Below, one piece after another: positions 18,495 to 28,079 of a stretch of 42,006 nt of DNA. Position numbers and translations under genes: made by a program. Numbering within the stretch: position 1 is the stretch's first letter; every line of letters begins with the position of its first letter. The stretch is from an uncultured archaeon. GTDB taxonomy: Archaea > Nanobdellota > Nanobdellia > Pacearchaeales > GW2011-AR1. The notes beneath the pieces are model-generated. The model was not told the origin of the DNA. It saw only the letters and a program-made list of their open reading frames with translations, and made no database searches. The DNA lies in NCBI GenBank assembly GCA_903831045.1, contig CAIKWG010000038.1, positions 1 to 42,006 on the forward strand. The letters are read 5' to 3'.

Positions 18495-18917
18495 TTATCT
18501 TCTACCCTTTTCAATCTTACCCAACCATAATCTTTCTAGAGATTGATCATTTACTTTAAGAACTCTATAACGAACACCTGGAATATCTCCTTTTGATCGT
18601 CCCTGTTTTCCACCAATTCTTTCAATCATAACTTCATCATGTTCATCAATAAACTTTTGTGCTAAATTTCCGGGGATAAATACAGAAACCTGTTTTCCAT
18701 TTTTAGTCAATTGTACTTTGCAACATTTTCTCATCGCTGAGTTTGGCTGTTTTGCTTCTTTTTGGAATTTTGAAAGAACAATTCCTTTTGCTTGATTTGC
18801 TCCACCCAGTGGATCAGACTTTGCATAAAGGTCTAAAGCTTTCGCTTTGTAATTCTTATCTTTCCATCGGAATTTCTTCCGATCCTTCATTTTCTTTTTA
18901 GCACTTTTTAATCCCAT
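18495..18917 (-). CDS. rps12: ribosomal protein S12 (uS12)
   Basis: [42 protein letters not shown]. Confidence 0.96.
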   Translation of the reverse strand: MGLKSAKKKMKDRKKFRWKDKNYKAKALDLYAKSDPLGGANQAKGIVLSKFQKEAKQPNSAMRKCCKVQLTKNGKQVSVFIPGNLAQKFIDEHDEVMIERIGGKQGRSKGDIPGVRYRVLKVNDQSLERLWLGKIEKGRR

Positions 18918-18943
18918 TTGATATGAATATTTAATGAAATTGG

Positions 18944-18951
18944 TTTATAAA
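18944..18951 (-). promoter_or_regulatory. TATA box of rps12
   Basis: TTTATAAACCAAT (minus), about 27-34 bp upstream of ATG. Confidence 0.55.
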
Positions 18952-18959
18952 GATTCCTA

Positions 18960-19289
18960 TTATTCTTCTAATAAGTTAGGATTTCCCAGGAATTTGCCAT
19001 CAGCATTGGAGCAAATCTTCTTTATTAAGCCAAAATGAAACTTTATTTCTTTTGGATTTGATGAATTCACTCTATAAAGTATTCTTTTATCATTAAAATA
19101 AATTCTTTGATGCATATCTCCAAAATGATTTGACGGATCATAAATATTTTCTAAATTTTCAAGGTCACTTTTAATTTGGCCTTTAAAACATTCTGCCCAA
19201 TCATCAAGGATAAAATTAAGTTGTGTTCTTAATTCATCAGGTGTTCCAAAATATTCAATAGCAAAGTCAGGAGTTGTTGTCTTTATCAT
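18960..19289 (-). CDS. hypothetical protein (start reassigned to MIKTTTPDF)
   Basis: Complete ORF downstream of nusA; alternative start removes overlap. Confidence 0.6.
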   Translation of the reverse strand: MIKTTTPDFAIEYFGTPDELRTQLNFILDDWAECFKGQIKSDLENLENIYDPSNHFGDMHQRIYFNDKRILYRVNSSNPKEIKFHFGLIKKICSNADGKFLGNPNLLEE

Positions 19290-19290
19290 T

Positions 19291-19713
19291 TTAGATAATT
19301 CTGAAATCAACGTCAAAGAAATCTTTTACAATGCTTTGCATTTCGAGTAATCTTCTTTTATTTCTTCCAAGAAGTGCAGCTTTACTTTGCATTCCTGCAG
19401 TTAAAATTATTTCGTTCTCTTTAATTTCCAAATCCTTAAACTCAACTGGAGCAACAACTGCTTGAATAAATGTTCTAGCATCTTGTATGCTATTTGGTTT
19501 TGCAATAATTCTAACTCTCTTTTTTATAATGTCACTTATTCGTTTAAGATTAGAACCTCTATCTCCAAGAGCCATTGGAATTTCAGATTTCTCGACGCAG
19601 AACATTAAAGTTTCATTATAAGTAAAGCAGAATCTAGTTCTTACGTGAGTAATCTTTTCAAAAAGACTTAAATTTCTCATGTCTTGCATATCGATAGTCT
19701 TTATCATTTTCAA
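19291..19713 (-). CDS. nusA: archaeal NusA-like KH-domain transcription factor
   Basis: GDRGSNLKRISDIIKKRVRII, AALLGRNKRRLLEMQSIVKDFF; located directly downstream of rpoA. Confidence 0.9.
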   Translation of the reverse strand: MKMIKTIDMQDMRNLSLFEKITHVRTRFCFTYNETLMFCVEKSEIPMALGDRGSNLKRISDIIKKRVRIIAKPNSIQDARTFIQAVVAPVEFKDLEIKENEIILTAGMQSKAALLGRNKRRLLEMQSIVKDFFDVDFRII

Positions 19714-19755
19714 ATCTTTTAAATTAGTTCTCTTTATAAAAATTATTATTCAGAA

Positions 19756-22700
19756 CTACTTATTAACCTCTTCTACTATTTGAGAACTTGCAGTTTTCTT
19801 TTCGCTTTCTTTCTTTGTTAATGGTCCAATAACATTTACAAGTAAGCCCGGAAGACCAGTACCCACAGGAACAGGTTGGTTTAAGATTATGTTCTCAATA
19901 ACACTTGAAAGCTTATCGTGTTTGCCCTTTACAATCGCATTTACGAATTGTTTGATTGGAGTTTCGAATGTTGCTCTTGCTAAAATAGAAGCTTTCTGTG
20001 CAATGATTCCCATTCTTGTTACACCCTTAATTTCTCCAGTATTAGTCATAGCGTCGGCAGCAAGTCTTAAATGTCTTTCATTAATATCAAGACCTTGAGA
20101 ATTAATAACTTCTTTAATTTCATTAATAATTAACTGTCTTGCAACTTCAATTCCGTAGGTAGCACAAACTTCGTGTAAATCGTTTGAAATTGTTTTTTCA
20201 GGATCAACTTCTTTCATCTTTGTGATTTCTTTTAAGTTTGTTCCAAGAGTTATAACAACAAAGTCTTTTCCTCTTTTTACAATTAAAATTTGTTCAACAC
20301 CCTTAATACCAGATATAATTGTTGTCTTTAATTTTTCCTTTAATTTGTAAATCTCCTTGAAATTATAAGCATTAGCATCAAGAACAATCAAACCACTTTG
20401 TTCTTTAACTTCGAATCCAAGTTCATTTAATCTACCAACAACTGTTGGAACTGTTGTATGTGTTCTTCTTAATCCTTCTCTATCTATTTTTATTTCAATC
20501 TTTTTTGAACCAAAATCTAAATTAATTTCTGAAGAAATTTCTTTTAATGTAACTTCTTTAATCTTTTCAGCAAATACTTTTGCGTGGTCTTCATCATTGT
20601 AATCTTTATTCAGATAAATTTCCATCTTCGGAGTTGAAGGTTTCTTTCTAGCATCGAAGATTTCAATAATTCTTGGTAAACCAGTAGTTACCTGCATTTC
20701 TTCTACACCTGCCATATGGAAAGTATTCAAAACCATCTGTGTTGAAGCTTCACCAAAAGATTGTGCGGCCACAAGTCCAATGGCTTCACCGGGGCAAATC
20801 TTTCCTCCAATGTGCATGTTTGTAACTTCAATTCCGTCTCCACCATAAATGAATTGGATAATATTATTTCCACTATCTCTAACTGTTCCATCATATTCCA
20901 CTCTAATATCTTGGAATGCATTTGCTAATCTTCTATACAAGTATCCTGATTTTGGAGTTCTCAAAGCAGTATCCATCATTGAATCTCTTCCTGTTATAGA
21001 CTGGAAGAAAAATTCTTCTGGTTTCAACCCTTTAATAAACGCACTTCTAATAAATCCTCTTGCTGCTGGAGATAAATCTCCTTTTTTGAAAAATGATAAT
21101 GTTCTATCTGTGTATCCAAAGTCAATTCTTCCTCCTGCGAAAGCCTGTTGACCAATACAAGAAGCCATCTGAGCAATATTAACAATATTACCTTTACTTC
21201 CGGAATTCATTAATGCACTAGCCTGATTTGATTCTGGGAAATTTTTCTTAATCTTCTGACCAATCAATGTTCTTGCTTCATTCAAAGCTTTCAAGATATA
21301 AGTTTCTCTTGATCTTTCAGCTGTTTTACCTGGAATTAATTCTAATGTGTCTTCTGCTTCTTTCTTTAATATTTCTTCTACTTTGTGATATGAATCTTTA
21401 ACAATCTTATCACATTCTTTAAGTAATTCTTCATCCAAATCAAAATCTTCAATTGATAAAGATAATCCGTAATCTGTTAAGAAGAATCTTCCTAAATCTG
21501 AAACTTTCTTAATTATTTCAAATGCTTCAGTTCTTCCGAATTTTTTATCAATTAATTTGATAACTTCTCCATCTTCACCACCGAATACGTTCTTATCAAT
21601 AATTCCACTCTTAATCACACCATTATCAATATCTATTGTTTCAGTTTTATAATCAATCTTAGGCAGGAATGTTGAAAATATTTCTAATCCTGTAACATTT
21701 TTCTTAACTTCAGCATCAATTCCAGATCTATATAATAATTGGTTTGCTTCTTCTTTTGTGAATTTCTTTAATCCTAATAAATAATTTCCTGTAACTGCAT
21801 CAATTGCACATCCAATAAGGTTTGTATTATTCTTTGGAGACATTAAATTTTCTTTAACATCTAAAAGTATTTTTGCTTCAGCTCTTGCTTCTTCAGTTTG
21901 AGGAGAGTGAATATTCATTTCATCACCATCAAAATCCGCATTATACGGATTACATGCAGATGGATGCATTCGGAAAGTTCTTCCTGGAAGTACCTTAACG
22001 AAATGTGCCATCAAACTTCCTCTATGAAGTGATGGGTGTCTGTTGAATAAAACAATATCTCCGTTTTGTAAATGTCTTTCTACTTGATAACCTACTTTTA
22101 ATTCTGCAATAATTTCTTCTTTTAATTCGTTTGAAATCTTTTTCTTTCTTCCATCTGGTCTGATAACATAATTTGCTCCAGGATATTCTGCTCCCATCTG
22201 GATTAATTTCTTTAATTTATTCATATTGATGTCGTTTACCATTTCAGCAACAGTTACTACTCTTGCAATTTCAAATGGAATTCCAACTTCGTTAATTTTT
22301 AAACTTGGATCTGGACTAATAACAGTTCTACCGGAATAATTAACTCTTTTACCTGCAATATTCTTTCTAATTCTTCCTTCTTTACCCTTAATTCTTTCAG
22401 TAATTGTTTTCAAAGGTTGACCACTTCTATGTCTTGCTGGAGGAACTCTAGCAACTGCATTATCAAAGAAAGTTGTAACATGATATTGTAATAAATCCCA
22501 AAGATCTTCAATAATAACTTCTGGAGCACCAGCGTTTAAGTTTTCCCAAAGTCTTTGATTCGCTCTAATAATATCAGAAAGTTTATGTGTTAAATCATCT
22601 TCTGATCTTTCACCTGTTTCTAAAATAATAGAAGGTCTTACTGTAACTGGAGGCACAAGTAATGAAGTTAAAATTGCCCATTCTGGTCTTGAAGTTCTAG

Positions 22701-23244
22701 CATTAACTCCAATCTTTTTTAATTCTTCATCAGGAATTCTAACCAGATGTTCTCTAATTTCTGTTGGGAAAATTCTTGTTTTACCCTTATAGAAACTTGT
22801 TGGTTTATCCAATTTCATTCTTTCTTGAGGTTCATGACAATGAGGACATTTTTTTGCATCTTTTGCTCTTTTAGCTCTTTCACTAGGAGTATATTTTTCT
22901 AATTCTTTTTCAGTAATCATTAATTTTCCACAATGTTGACAGAAACATCTTAATCCCATTTCAATCAAAGGAACAAACTTCAGATGAATTACTGACTTAG
23001 CCAGGTCAATGCTACCAGGGTGTCCTAGACATTCTTTTACTCTTCCACCACAAGTTCTACATCTAACACCCGGATCAACAGCTCCGAGTCTTAAATCCAT
23101 TAATCCACCATCTACTGGATAACCATCAATATCATAAAGTTCTGGAGTTACAACTTTTGCAACTGAAATTCTTTTGATTTGGTCTGGACTAAGTAAACTG
23201 AATCTAAGTTCTCCGATTTTTTTTCTTATTGGTTTTTTTGCCAT
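19756..23244 (-). CDS. rpoA: DNA-directed RNA polymerase largest subunit, A' and A'' fused in one ORF
   Basis: NADFDGDEMNIHSPQ, Zn motifs CRTCGGRVKECLGHPG; A'' motifs GLVAAQSFGEASTQMVLNTFHMAG and MTNTGEIKGVTRMG in the same 1162-aa frame. Confidence 0.97.
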   Translation of the reverse strand: MAKKPIRKKIGELRFSLLSPDQIKRISVAKVVTPELYDIDGYPVDGGLMDLRLGAVDPGVRCRTCGGRVKECLGHPGSIDLAKSVIHLKFVPLIEMGLRCFCQHCGKLMITEKELEKYTPSERAKRAKDAKKCPHCHEPQERMKLDKPTSFYKGKTRIFPTEIREHLVRIPDEELKKIGVNARTSRPEWAILTSLLVPPVTVRPSIILETGERSEDDLTHKLSDIIRANQRLWENLNAGAPEVIIEDLWDLLQYHVTTFFDNAVARVPPARHRSGQPLKTITERIKGKEGRIRKNIAGKRVNYSGRTVISPDPSLKINEVGIPFEIARVVTVAEMVNDINMNKLKKLIQMGAEYPGANYVIRPDGRKKKISNELKEEIIAELKVGYQVERHLQNGDIVLFNRHPSLHRGSLMAHFVKVLPGRTFRMHPSACNPYNADFDGDEMNIHSPQTEEARAEAKILLDVKENLMSPKNNTNLIGCAIDAVTGNYLLGLKKFTKEEANQLLYRSGIDAEVKKNVTGLEIFSTFLPKIDYKTETIDIDNGVIKSGIIDKNVFGGEDGEVIKLIDKKFGRTEAFEIIKKVSDLGRFFLTDYGLSLSIEDFDLDEELLKECDKIVKDSYHKVEEILKKEAEDTLELIPGKTAERSRETYILKALNEARTLIGQKIKKNFPESNQASALMNSGSKGNIVNIAQMASCIGQQAFAGGRIDFGYTDRTLSFFKKGDLSPAARGFIRSAFIKGLKPEEFFFQSITGRDSMMDTALRTPKSGYLYRRLANAFQDIRVEYDGTVRDSGNNIIQFIYGGDGIEVTNMHIGGKICPGEAIGLVAAQSFGEASTQMVLNTFHMAGVEEMQVTTGLPRIIEIFDARKKPSTPKMEIYLNKDYNDEDHAKVFAEKIKEVTLKEISSEINLDFGSKKIEIKIDREGLRRTHTTVPTVVGRLNELGFEVKEQSGLIVLDANAYNFKEIYKLKEKLKTTIISGIKGVEQILIVKRGKDFVVITLGTNLKEITKMKEVDPEKTISNDLHEVCATYGIEVARQLIINEIKEVINSQGLDINERHLRLAADAMTNTGEIKGVTRMGIIAQKASILARATFETPIKQFVNAIVKGKHDKLSSVIENIILNQPVPVGTGLPGLLVNVIGPLTKKESEKKTASSQIVEEVNK

Positions 23245-23245
23245 T

Positions 23246-26200
23246 TTATTCGTATTTATTCTTTAAAGTAAATTGAGTATTCATATGTAAGCCTTGCAAT
23301 TCCTCAATTAATAATTTAAATGCATATGAAACTTCAACAGGTTCTGTTTCTTCTGAATTACACATTGGACAGATAATCTTATTTCTAATTGTATCTTCAA
23401 GTGCGATTGTTCCACATTTTGAACAAATGTATAATGTTACTTTATCTGAATCATATCTTTCTTTTAATAATAATGAAGCTCCGTGAGCAACAAGTGCTTG
23501 CTGTTCCATTTCTCCAAGTCTTAATGCTCCTCCTCTTGCTCTTCCTTCGATTGGTTGTCTTGTTAATAATGCAACTTTACCTGAAGCTCTTCCGTGCATT
23601 CTATTTCCTACCATATATTTCAACTTTAGATAATATAAACTTCCAACGAAAATCTTTGCAGGAATCTTTTTACCAGTGATTGCGTTGTACATTGTTTCTT
23701 TTCCATCAAATCTAAATCCATATTCTTCTAATTGATCTTCAAGACTATCTTTACTTTCATTATTGAATGGAGTTCCATCAACAACGCTTCCTCTAATTGC
23801 GGCAGCTTTTCCACCAATCAATTCTAATAAATATCCTACAGTCATACGACTAAGTAACCCGTGTGGATTGAAAATTACATCTGGTTTCATACCAGAAATA
23901 GAAAATGGAACATCCTGTTCTGGAATAATTGCTCCAACAACTCCTTTCTGTCCGTGTGGATTTGCATATTTATCCCCTAGTTCTGGGATTCTTTGATCTC
24001 TTGTTTTAACCTGAACAATTTTATTTCCTTCATCATCAATTGTAACAAAAACAGCCTCGGCAATTCCCTTTTCTTCTTGTCTCAGTGTAACACTTGATTC
24101 TTTCTTTGTTCTAACTGAAATTTCTCTTGCTTCGGATAAGAATTTAGGTGGAGAAAGTTTACCAATTACAACATCTCCTTCATTAATATCAGCTTCTGGA
24201 TAAATAATTCCATCATCTTCTAATAGTCTATAGGCTTCTTCTGTTCTATATCCTGAAGTATCTTTTTCTGGAACAACAATTTCATCTTTTAATCCCCCAG
24301 CATAGTTCATTTCAACTGCAGAATATGGTCTGAAATAGAAACTTCTTCCAACACCTCTATCTAAACTTCCTTTATTCAATACAATAGCATCTTCCATATT
24401 ATAACCTTCATAGGTCATAATTGCAACAGTCAGATTTTGACCAGCAGGATAGGTATTAAGAGTATCATAAACAAAACTTCTTACTAATGGTTTTTGAGGA
24501 TATTGTAAAATAGAAACATCTGTATCTAATCTACATAAATAATCTGCAGCATAAAGTCCCAATGACTGTTTCTGTGTTTTTCCTCCCTTAAGAAGTCTTG
24601 AACTTGGATCGTGATTTGCGTATGAAACAATTGCAATTGAAAGTCCTAGAGAACCAATTGGGTCAATTTCTAAATGAGTATGTTCAGCATCTATTTCTTC
24701 TTCTTTTAGTGCAATATAAGCTTCTTCTTCTTCCGCAGCGTCTAAATATTCAACAATTCCTTTGTTTACAAGGTCAATCCACTTTAAACTTCCTTGTTCT
24801 AATTGTACCATGTGTTCATTTTTTAACTTTGAAGAACCATTGTCTACAACAATAAGAGGTCTTAGTGTTCTACCGGGTTCAGTATAAATAGAAACTGTAC
24901 TTAATCCATCATCTTTTCTTACGTTCATTTGAACTGGGAATTGTCCAGCTCTTCTTTTTTCTCTTATATTTTTTACAAATTTACTAGCATCCTTAACATT
25001 TCCAACATATCCTCCGTTGAAGAAAACTTCCATTCCTTCTGTTCCTTCCTTTTCCAGTCCAATTGATTCTAATTCTTTAATGAATTTATCCAAATCTAAT
25101 TCAACTCTTGTAGAAACTTTAGCTAATACAGCAAGGTTTTTTCTCAGACCAATTTCAGTTCCTTCTGGAGTTTCAATAGGACAGAATCTTCCATAATGAG
25201 TTGGATGTAATGTTCTTGCAGCAAAATTTTCTTGTTCACTTTCAAGCATACTAGAAACTCTTTGTAATTGAGAAATCATTGCTAGATAGTTTGTCTTATC
25301 CATATTCTGAGTAACTCCGCTTCTTTCTCCGGTCCAAGAACCAGTAGCAATAGCAGATTCAACTCTGTGTGAGAATAATGTTGATTTAGCTAAAATTTTG
25401 ATAGATAAATATTTTTTTCTCTTTGAAGATTTTTGTAATGAATATTGAATATCTCTAATTAAAATTCCTAGGTTTACTCTGAATAGAGTAGCAAGCAAAT
25501 CTCCAGAAAGTCTAACTCTCTTATTTGCATAATGATCTTTATCTGTTCTTAAATCTGGATTTTCTTTTGCAGTTAAATACTGCTTAATTAGTTTGCATAA
25601 TGTTATTGCTTTTTTTGTTCTATCTTCTTTAGCTTGACCAATGTGAGGAAATAAATATGAATCAATTCTTTGTTTTACTCTATCCATAATTTCTTTTTTT
25701 GTTCCTTGAAGATTTGTTTTTTCAGCAATATACATCATTGCATCTTCTTTTGTTGCTAAATCTACAAATTCATATAGGTTTACAATAACACTGTCTGTTT
25801 CTTTACCAATATATTTAGCAATATCCGATTCTTTAACAAGACCAAGTGCTTTTAGTATTACCACAGCTGGAACATCTTTGAATCTACTAAATGAAACATT
25901 GAAAATTCCTTCTTTGCTTTCACTGATAGTCATTGGAATTCTATAGGTTCCCTTAAGTGAGAATAATTTTAAAGTCAATTCTTTCTTTTTATTTTCTTCA
26001 ATGAATGGTTGGTTTTCTGCAAGGTCTTCAGCCATTACCATAACTCTTTCATTTCCTTTAACAATGAAGTATCCACCTGTATCCAATGGATCATTATATC
26101 TTTGAACAAGTTGTTCTTTTGTTAATCCAGCAGTGTTACAAGCTTTACTCTTAACCATAACTGGAATTCTTCCAATTTCAACAACTTCAGAATCTACATT

Positions 26201-26515
26201 TCCATCTTTCTTAATTGTTAATTCTAATTTAACTGGAGCTGAATAGGTTAAATTTCTTAATCTAGCTTCATATGGTGTAATTAATGCAGAACTTCCATCT
26301 GCTTCAGTAATGTCTGGTCTACCAACTTCAATTTTTCCTAATTTTATTTCAAATTCCTCATTTTCAATTGTTCCGTTGATTTCATCAACAATTTCTTGCA
26401 TTCTATGCTCGATAAACTCATTAAAAGAAATAATATTTGATTCAACAATAGAATGATCTTCTAGATATCTTTTTACAATAAGGTGTTTGTTTGATTGAAT
26501 CATTTTAGACAACAA
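23246..26515 (-). CDS. rpoB: DNA-directed RNA polymerase subunit B (unsplit)
   Basis: FCPIETPEGTEIGLRKNLA, GQKGVVGAIIPEQDVPF, MVGNRMHGRASG, C-terminal Zn finger CSKCG...CPMC. Confidence 0.97.
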   Translation of the reverse strand: MLSKMIQSNKHLIVKRYLEDHSIVESNIISFNEFIEHRMQEIVDEINGTIENEEFEIKLGKIEVGRPDITEADGSSALITPYEARLRNLTYSAPVKLELTIKKDGNVDSEVVEIGRIPVMVKSKACNTAGLTKEQLVQRYNDPLDTGGYFIVKGNERVMVMAEDLAENQPFIEENKKKELTLKLFSLKGTYRIPMTISESKEGIFNVSFSRFKDVPAVVILKALGLVKESDIAKYIGKETDSVIVNLYEFVDLATKEDAMMYIAEKTNLQGTKKEIMDRVKQRIDSYLFPHIGQAKEDRTKKAITLCKLIKQYLTAKENPDLRTDKDHYANKRVRLSGDLLATLFRVNLGILIRDIQYSLQKSSKRKKYLSIKILAKSTLFSHRVESAIATGSWTGERSGVTQNMDKTNYLAMISQLQRVSSMLESEQENFAARTLHPTHYGRFCPIETPEGTEIGLRKNLAVLAKVSTRVELDLDKFIKELESIGLEKEGTEGMEVFFNGGYVGNVKDASKFVKNIREKRRAGQFPVQMNVRKDDGLSTVSIYTEPGRTLRPLIVVDNGSSKLKNEHMVQLEQGSLKWIDLVNKGIVEYLDAAEEEEAYIALKEEEIDAEHTHLEIDPIGSLGLSIAIVSYANHDPSSRLLKGGKTQKQSLGLYAADYLCRLDTDVSILQYPQKPLVRSFVYDTLNTYPAGQNLTVAIMTYEGYNMEDAIVLNKGSLDRGVGRSFYFRPYSAVEMNYAGGLKDEIVVPEKDTSGYRTEEAYRLLEDDGIIYPEADINEGDVVIGKLSPPKFLSEAREISVRTKKESSVTLRQEEKGIAEAVFVTIDDEGNKIVQVKTRDQRIPELGDKYANPHGQKGVVGAIIPEQDVPFSISGMKPDVIFNPHGLLSRMTVGYLLELIGGKAAAIRGSVVDGTPFNNESKDSLEDQLEEYGFRFDGKETMYNAITGKKIPAKIFVGSLYYLKLKYMVGNRMHGRASGKVALLTRQPIEGRARGGALRLGEMEQQALVAHGASLLLKERYDSDKVTLYICSKCGTIALEDTIRNKIICPMCNSEETEPVEVSYAFKLLIEELQGLHMNTQFTLKNKYE

Positions 26516-26711
26516 CCCTGTAATATAAATTTATTTTTTCATCTTCTTTTCTTTCGATTTTTATAACTTCACCAATGTTTGCACCTTCAGGAATTGCAAG
26601 ATCAGTTAAAAGCATCTTCGGTAATTGTGATTTAGATAGGTTTAAAGAATTAAGAATTTTTTTTGTTTCTTCTTCACTTAACTTTGTTTGTTTTGGTTGT
26701 AGAACGTGCAT
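26505..26711 (-). CDS. rpoH: DNA-directed RNA polymerase subunit H
   Basis: LPKMLLTDLAIPEGANIGEVIKIERKED...YYRVVV; immediately upstream of rpoB. Confidence 0.92.
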   Translation of the reverse strand: MHVLQPKQTKLSEEETKKILNSLNLSKSQLPKMLLTDLAIPEGANIGEVIKIERKEDEKINLYYRVVV

Positions 26712-26727
26712 TTTTGGGTTTATCGTC

Positions 26728-26777
26728 GGAATTTAATTCCAGAGTCATATATTTGCTAACATTATGTTAGTGACTCT
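26728..26777 (-). repeat. two adjacent inverted repeats in the rpoH-rpoB-rpoA leader
   Basis: GGAATT-T-AATTCC (26728-26740) and AGAGTCA(N8)CTAAC-ATTAT-GTTAGTGACTCT (26741-26777). Confidence 0.75.
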
Positions 26778-26827
26778 ATAATAATAAATGAAAGTGATTT
26801 TTTTGGTTTTTAAATGTTTCTATTTAA

Positions 26828-26866
26828 TAAAAAAACTGTGAAAATCTAGGTTTTAACCCTAGTTTT
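26828..26866 (-). terminator. intrinsic-like terminator after the 26882-27283 gene
   Basis: Minus strand AAAACTAGG...CCTAGATTTT hairpin followed by TTTTTTT. Confidence 0.55.
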
Positions 26867-26881
26867 AATCAATTTCAACTT

Positions 26882-27283
26882 TTATTCTGTTTTTCCTGTA
26901 ATCAAATAATTATTTAGCCTATTTATATCTAACAGTCTATCTCTGTTTAGAGTTTCATCCCCATAAATGACTATCTTTAGAATGGGATGAATTACTCCTT
27001 TTGTTAAAAATAACTCTCTGTCCGAGTCATAATAATGATTTCCCGGACTTATCTCATGGGTAAAAAATGAACCTTCAGATTCAATAGTTTTTCTAGAAGA
27101 TAATTCTAATCCCTCTACTTTTATTAGATATCTTTGAATTCTGTCTGGTTTGTTATAATTCATTCTCTTAAATATTTCCAATCTCTTACCATAAAATTCT
27201 TCCATATCAAATAATACTTCTAACTTTTGTTTCTTATTCCCAGAACTATCAATAAGATGCGGGGTAAACCTTTGTTCTATCAT
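26882..27283 (-). CDS. hypothetical protein (133 aa)
   Basis: Complete ORF. Confidence 0.6.
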   Translation of the reverse strand: MIEQRFTPHLIDSSGNKKQKLEVLFDMEEFYGKRLEIFKRMNYNKPDRIQRYLIKVEGLELSSRKTIESEGSFFTHEISPGNHYYDSDRELFLTKGVIHPILKIVIYGDETLNRDRLLDINRLNNYLITGKTE

Positions 27284-27338
27284 TGATTTTTAATAATTAA
27301 ATCATTTATATTATTTTATATATTCAAATGAAAGAATA

Positions 27339-27413
27339 TGGCCCCGAGGGGAGTTGAACCCCCGACACCCGGATTAAAAGTCCGGTGCTCTAACCAGGCT
27401 GAGCTACGGAGCC
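27339..27413 (-). tRNA. tRNA-Lys (anticodon UUU), no encoded CCA, no intron
   Basis: Minus strand GGCTCCG TA GCTCAGCCTGGTTAGAGC A CCGGA CTTTTAA TCCGG GTGTC GGGGG TTCAACT CCCCT CGGGGCC A folds as a cloverleaf. Confidence 0.96.
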
Positions 27414-27437
27414 ATTAAATGAAATAGAAAGAATCGG

Positions 27438-27445
27438 TTTATAAA
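27438..27445 (-). promoter_or_regulatory. TATA box of tRNA-Lys
   Basis: TTTATAAACCGAT (minus), 25 bp upstream of the mature 5' end. Confidence 0.65.
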
Positions 27446-27497
27446 ATTATCCTCTAGATAGCATAATTAATTTAAAGTTCATGTCAATAAACAGTTT

Positions 27498-28079
27498 ATG
27501 GAATTAACTAAATTATTTCTAACAAAAGACGAAATACCAATACTTCATGATAGTTGTTTTCAAATTCCAATTCATCCAAAAATTTTAGACCCTGCTATTA
27601 ATATAAGGCCTGAAATTGCAAAAGAAATATTTCCCAAGGTGGCACAAGATTGGTATAACGATCTAAGAATCTATGCCAATATAGAAAAAGATTTGGACAA
27701 AAAAATGTGGTATGAAGAAGTTTTTCTAAAGAAGGAACCAAGCATAGTCAATCATTTGAATCATCAATTTTTAAATGAGACTTGGAGAGATGATATTGAT
27801 ACTTTAGATAATGGATTTGTTAATAATTTCTCTATAAGTAGAAATGCGGGGGGAAGTCTTTATTTTTGGCAAGATGAGGTAAATTGTGAATCTATAGTTC
27901 CAAATGTTTATCTTAGACTTTCAGAAGAAAAGATCAATGAATTTGTTTTTAAGAAAATGAATAATTATAACCTTGGGTTTGTGTATGCGTCTCACAACAT
28001 TGATAATCTTCCAGGAGCTTTATTTTTAAGAAATTGGGCAATAGAATATATGAATCAAGTCTTTAAAGAAGTCTTCTAA
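27498..28079 (+). CDS. hypothetical protein (193 aa)
   Basis: Complete ORF; no family recognised. Confidence 0.65.
   Translation: MELTKLFLTKDEIPILHDSCFQIPIHPKILDPAINIRPEIAKEIFPKVAQDWYNDLRIYANIEKDLDKKMWYEEVFLKKEPSIVNHLNHQFLNETWRDDIDTLDNGFVNNFSISRNAGGSLYFWQDEVNCESIVPNVYLRLSEEKINEFVFKKMNNYNLGFVYASHNIDNLPGALFLRNWAIEYMNQVFKEVF

Noticed and set aside
20849-21151. Plus-strand 100-aa ORF inside rpoA; likewise 15672-15980 in EF-2 and 32037-32363 in nrdJ
   Set aside because: Antisense shadow frames of well-supported genes without promoter or domain evidence.
23389-24855. Plus-strand ORFs inside rpoB (23389-23679, 23763-23996, 24598-24855)
   Set aside because: Fully antisense to a conserved gene; Leu-rich translations typical of shadow frames.
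27339-27413. tRNA-Lys as a mobile-element integration site
   Set aside because: No duplicated tRNA 3' end, integrase or att-like direct repeat seen nearby.
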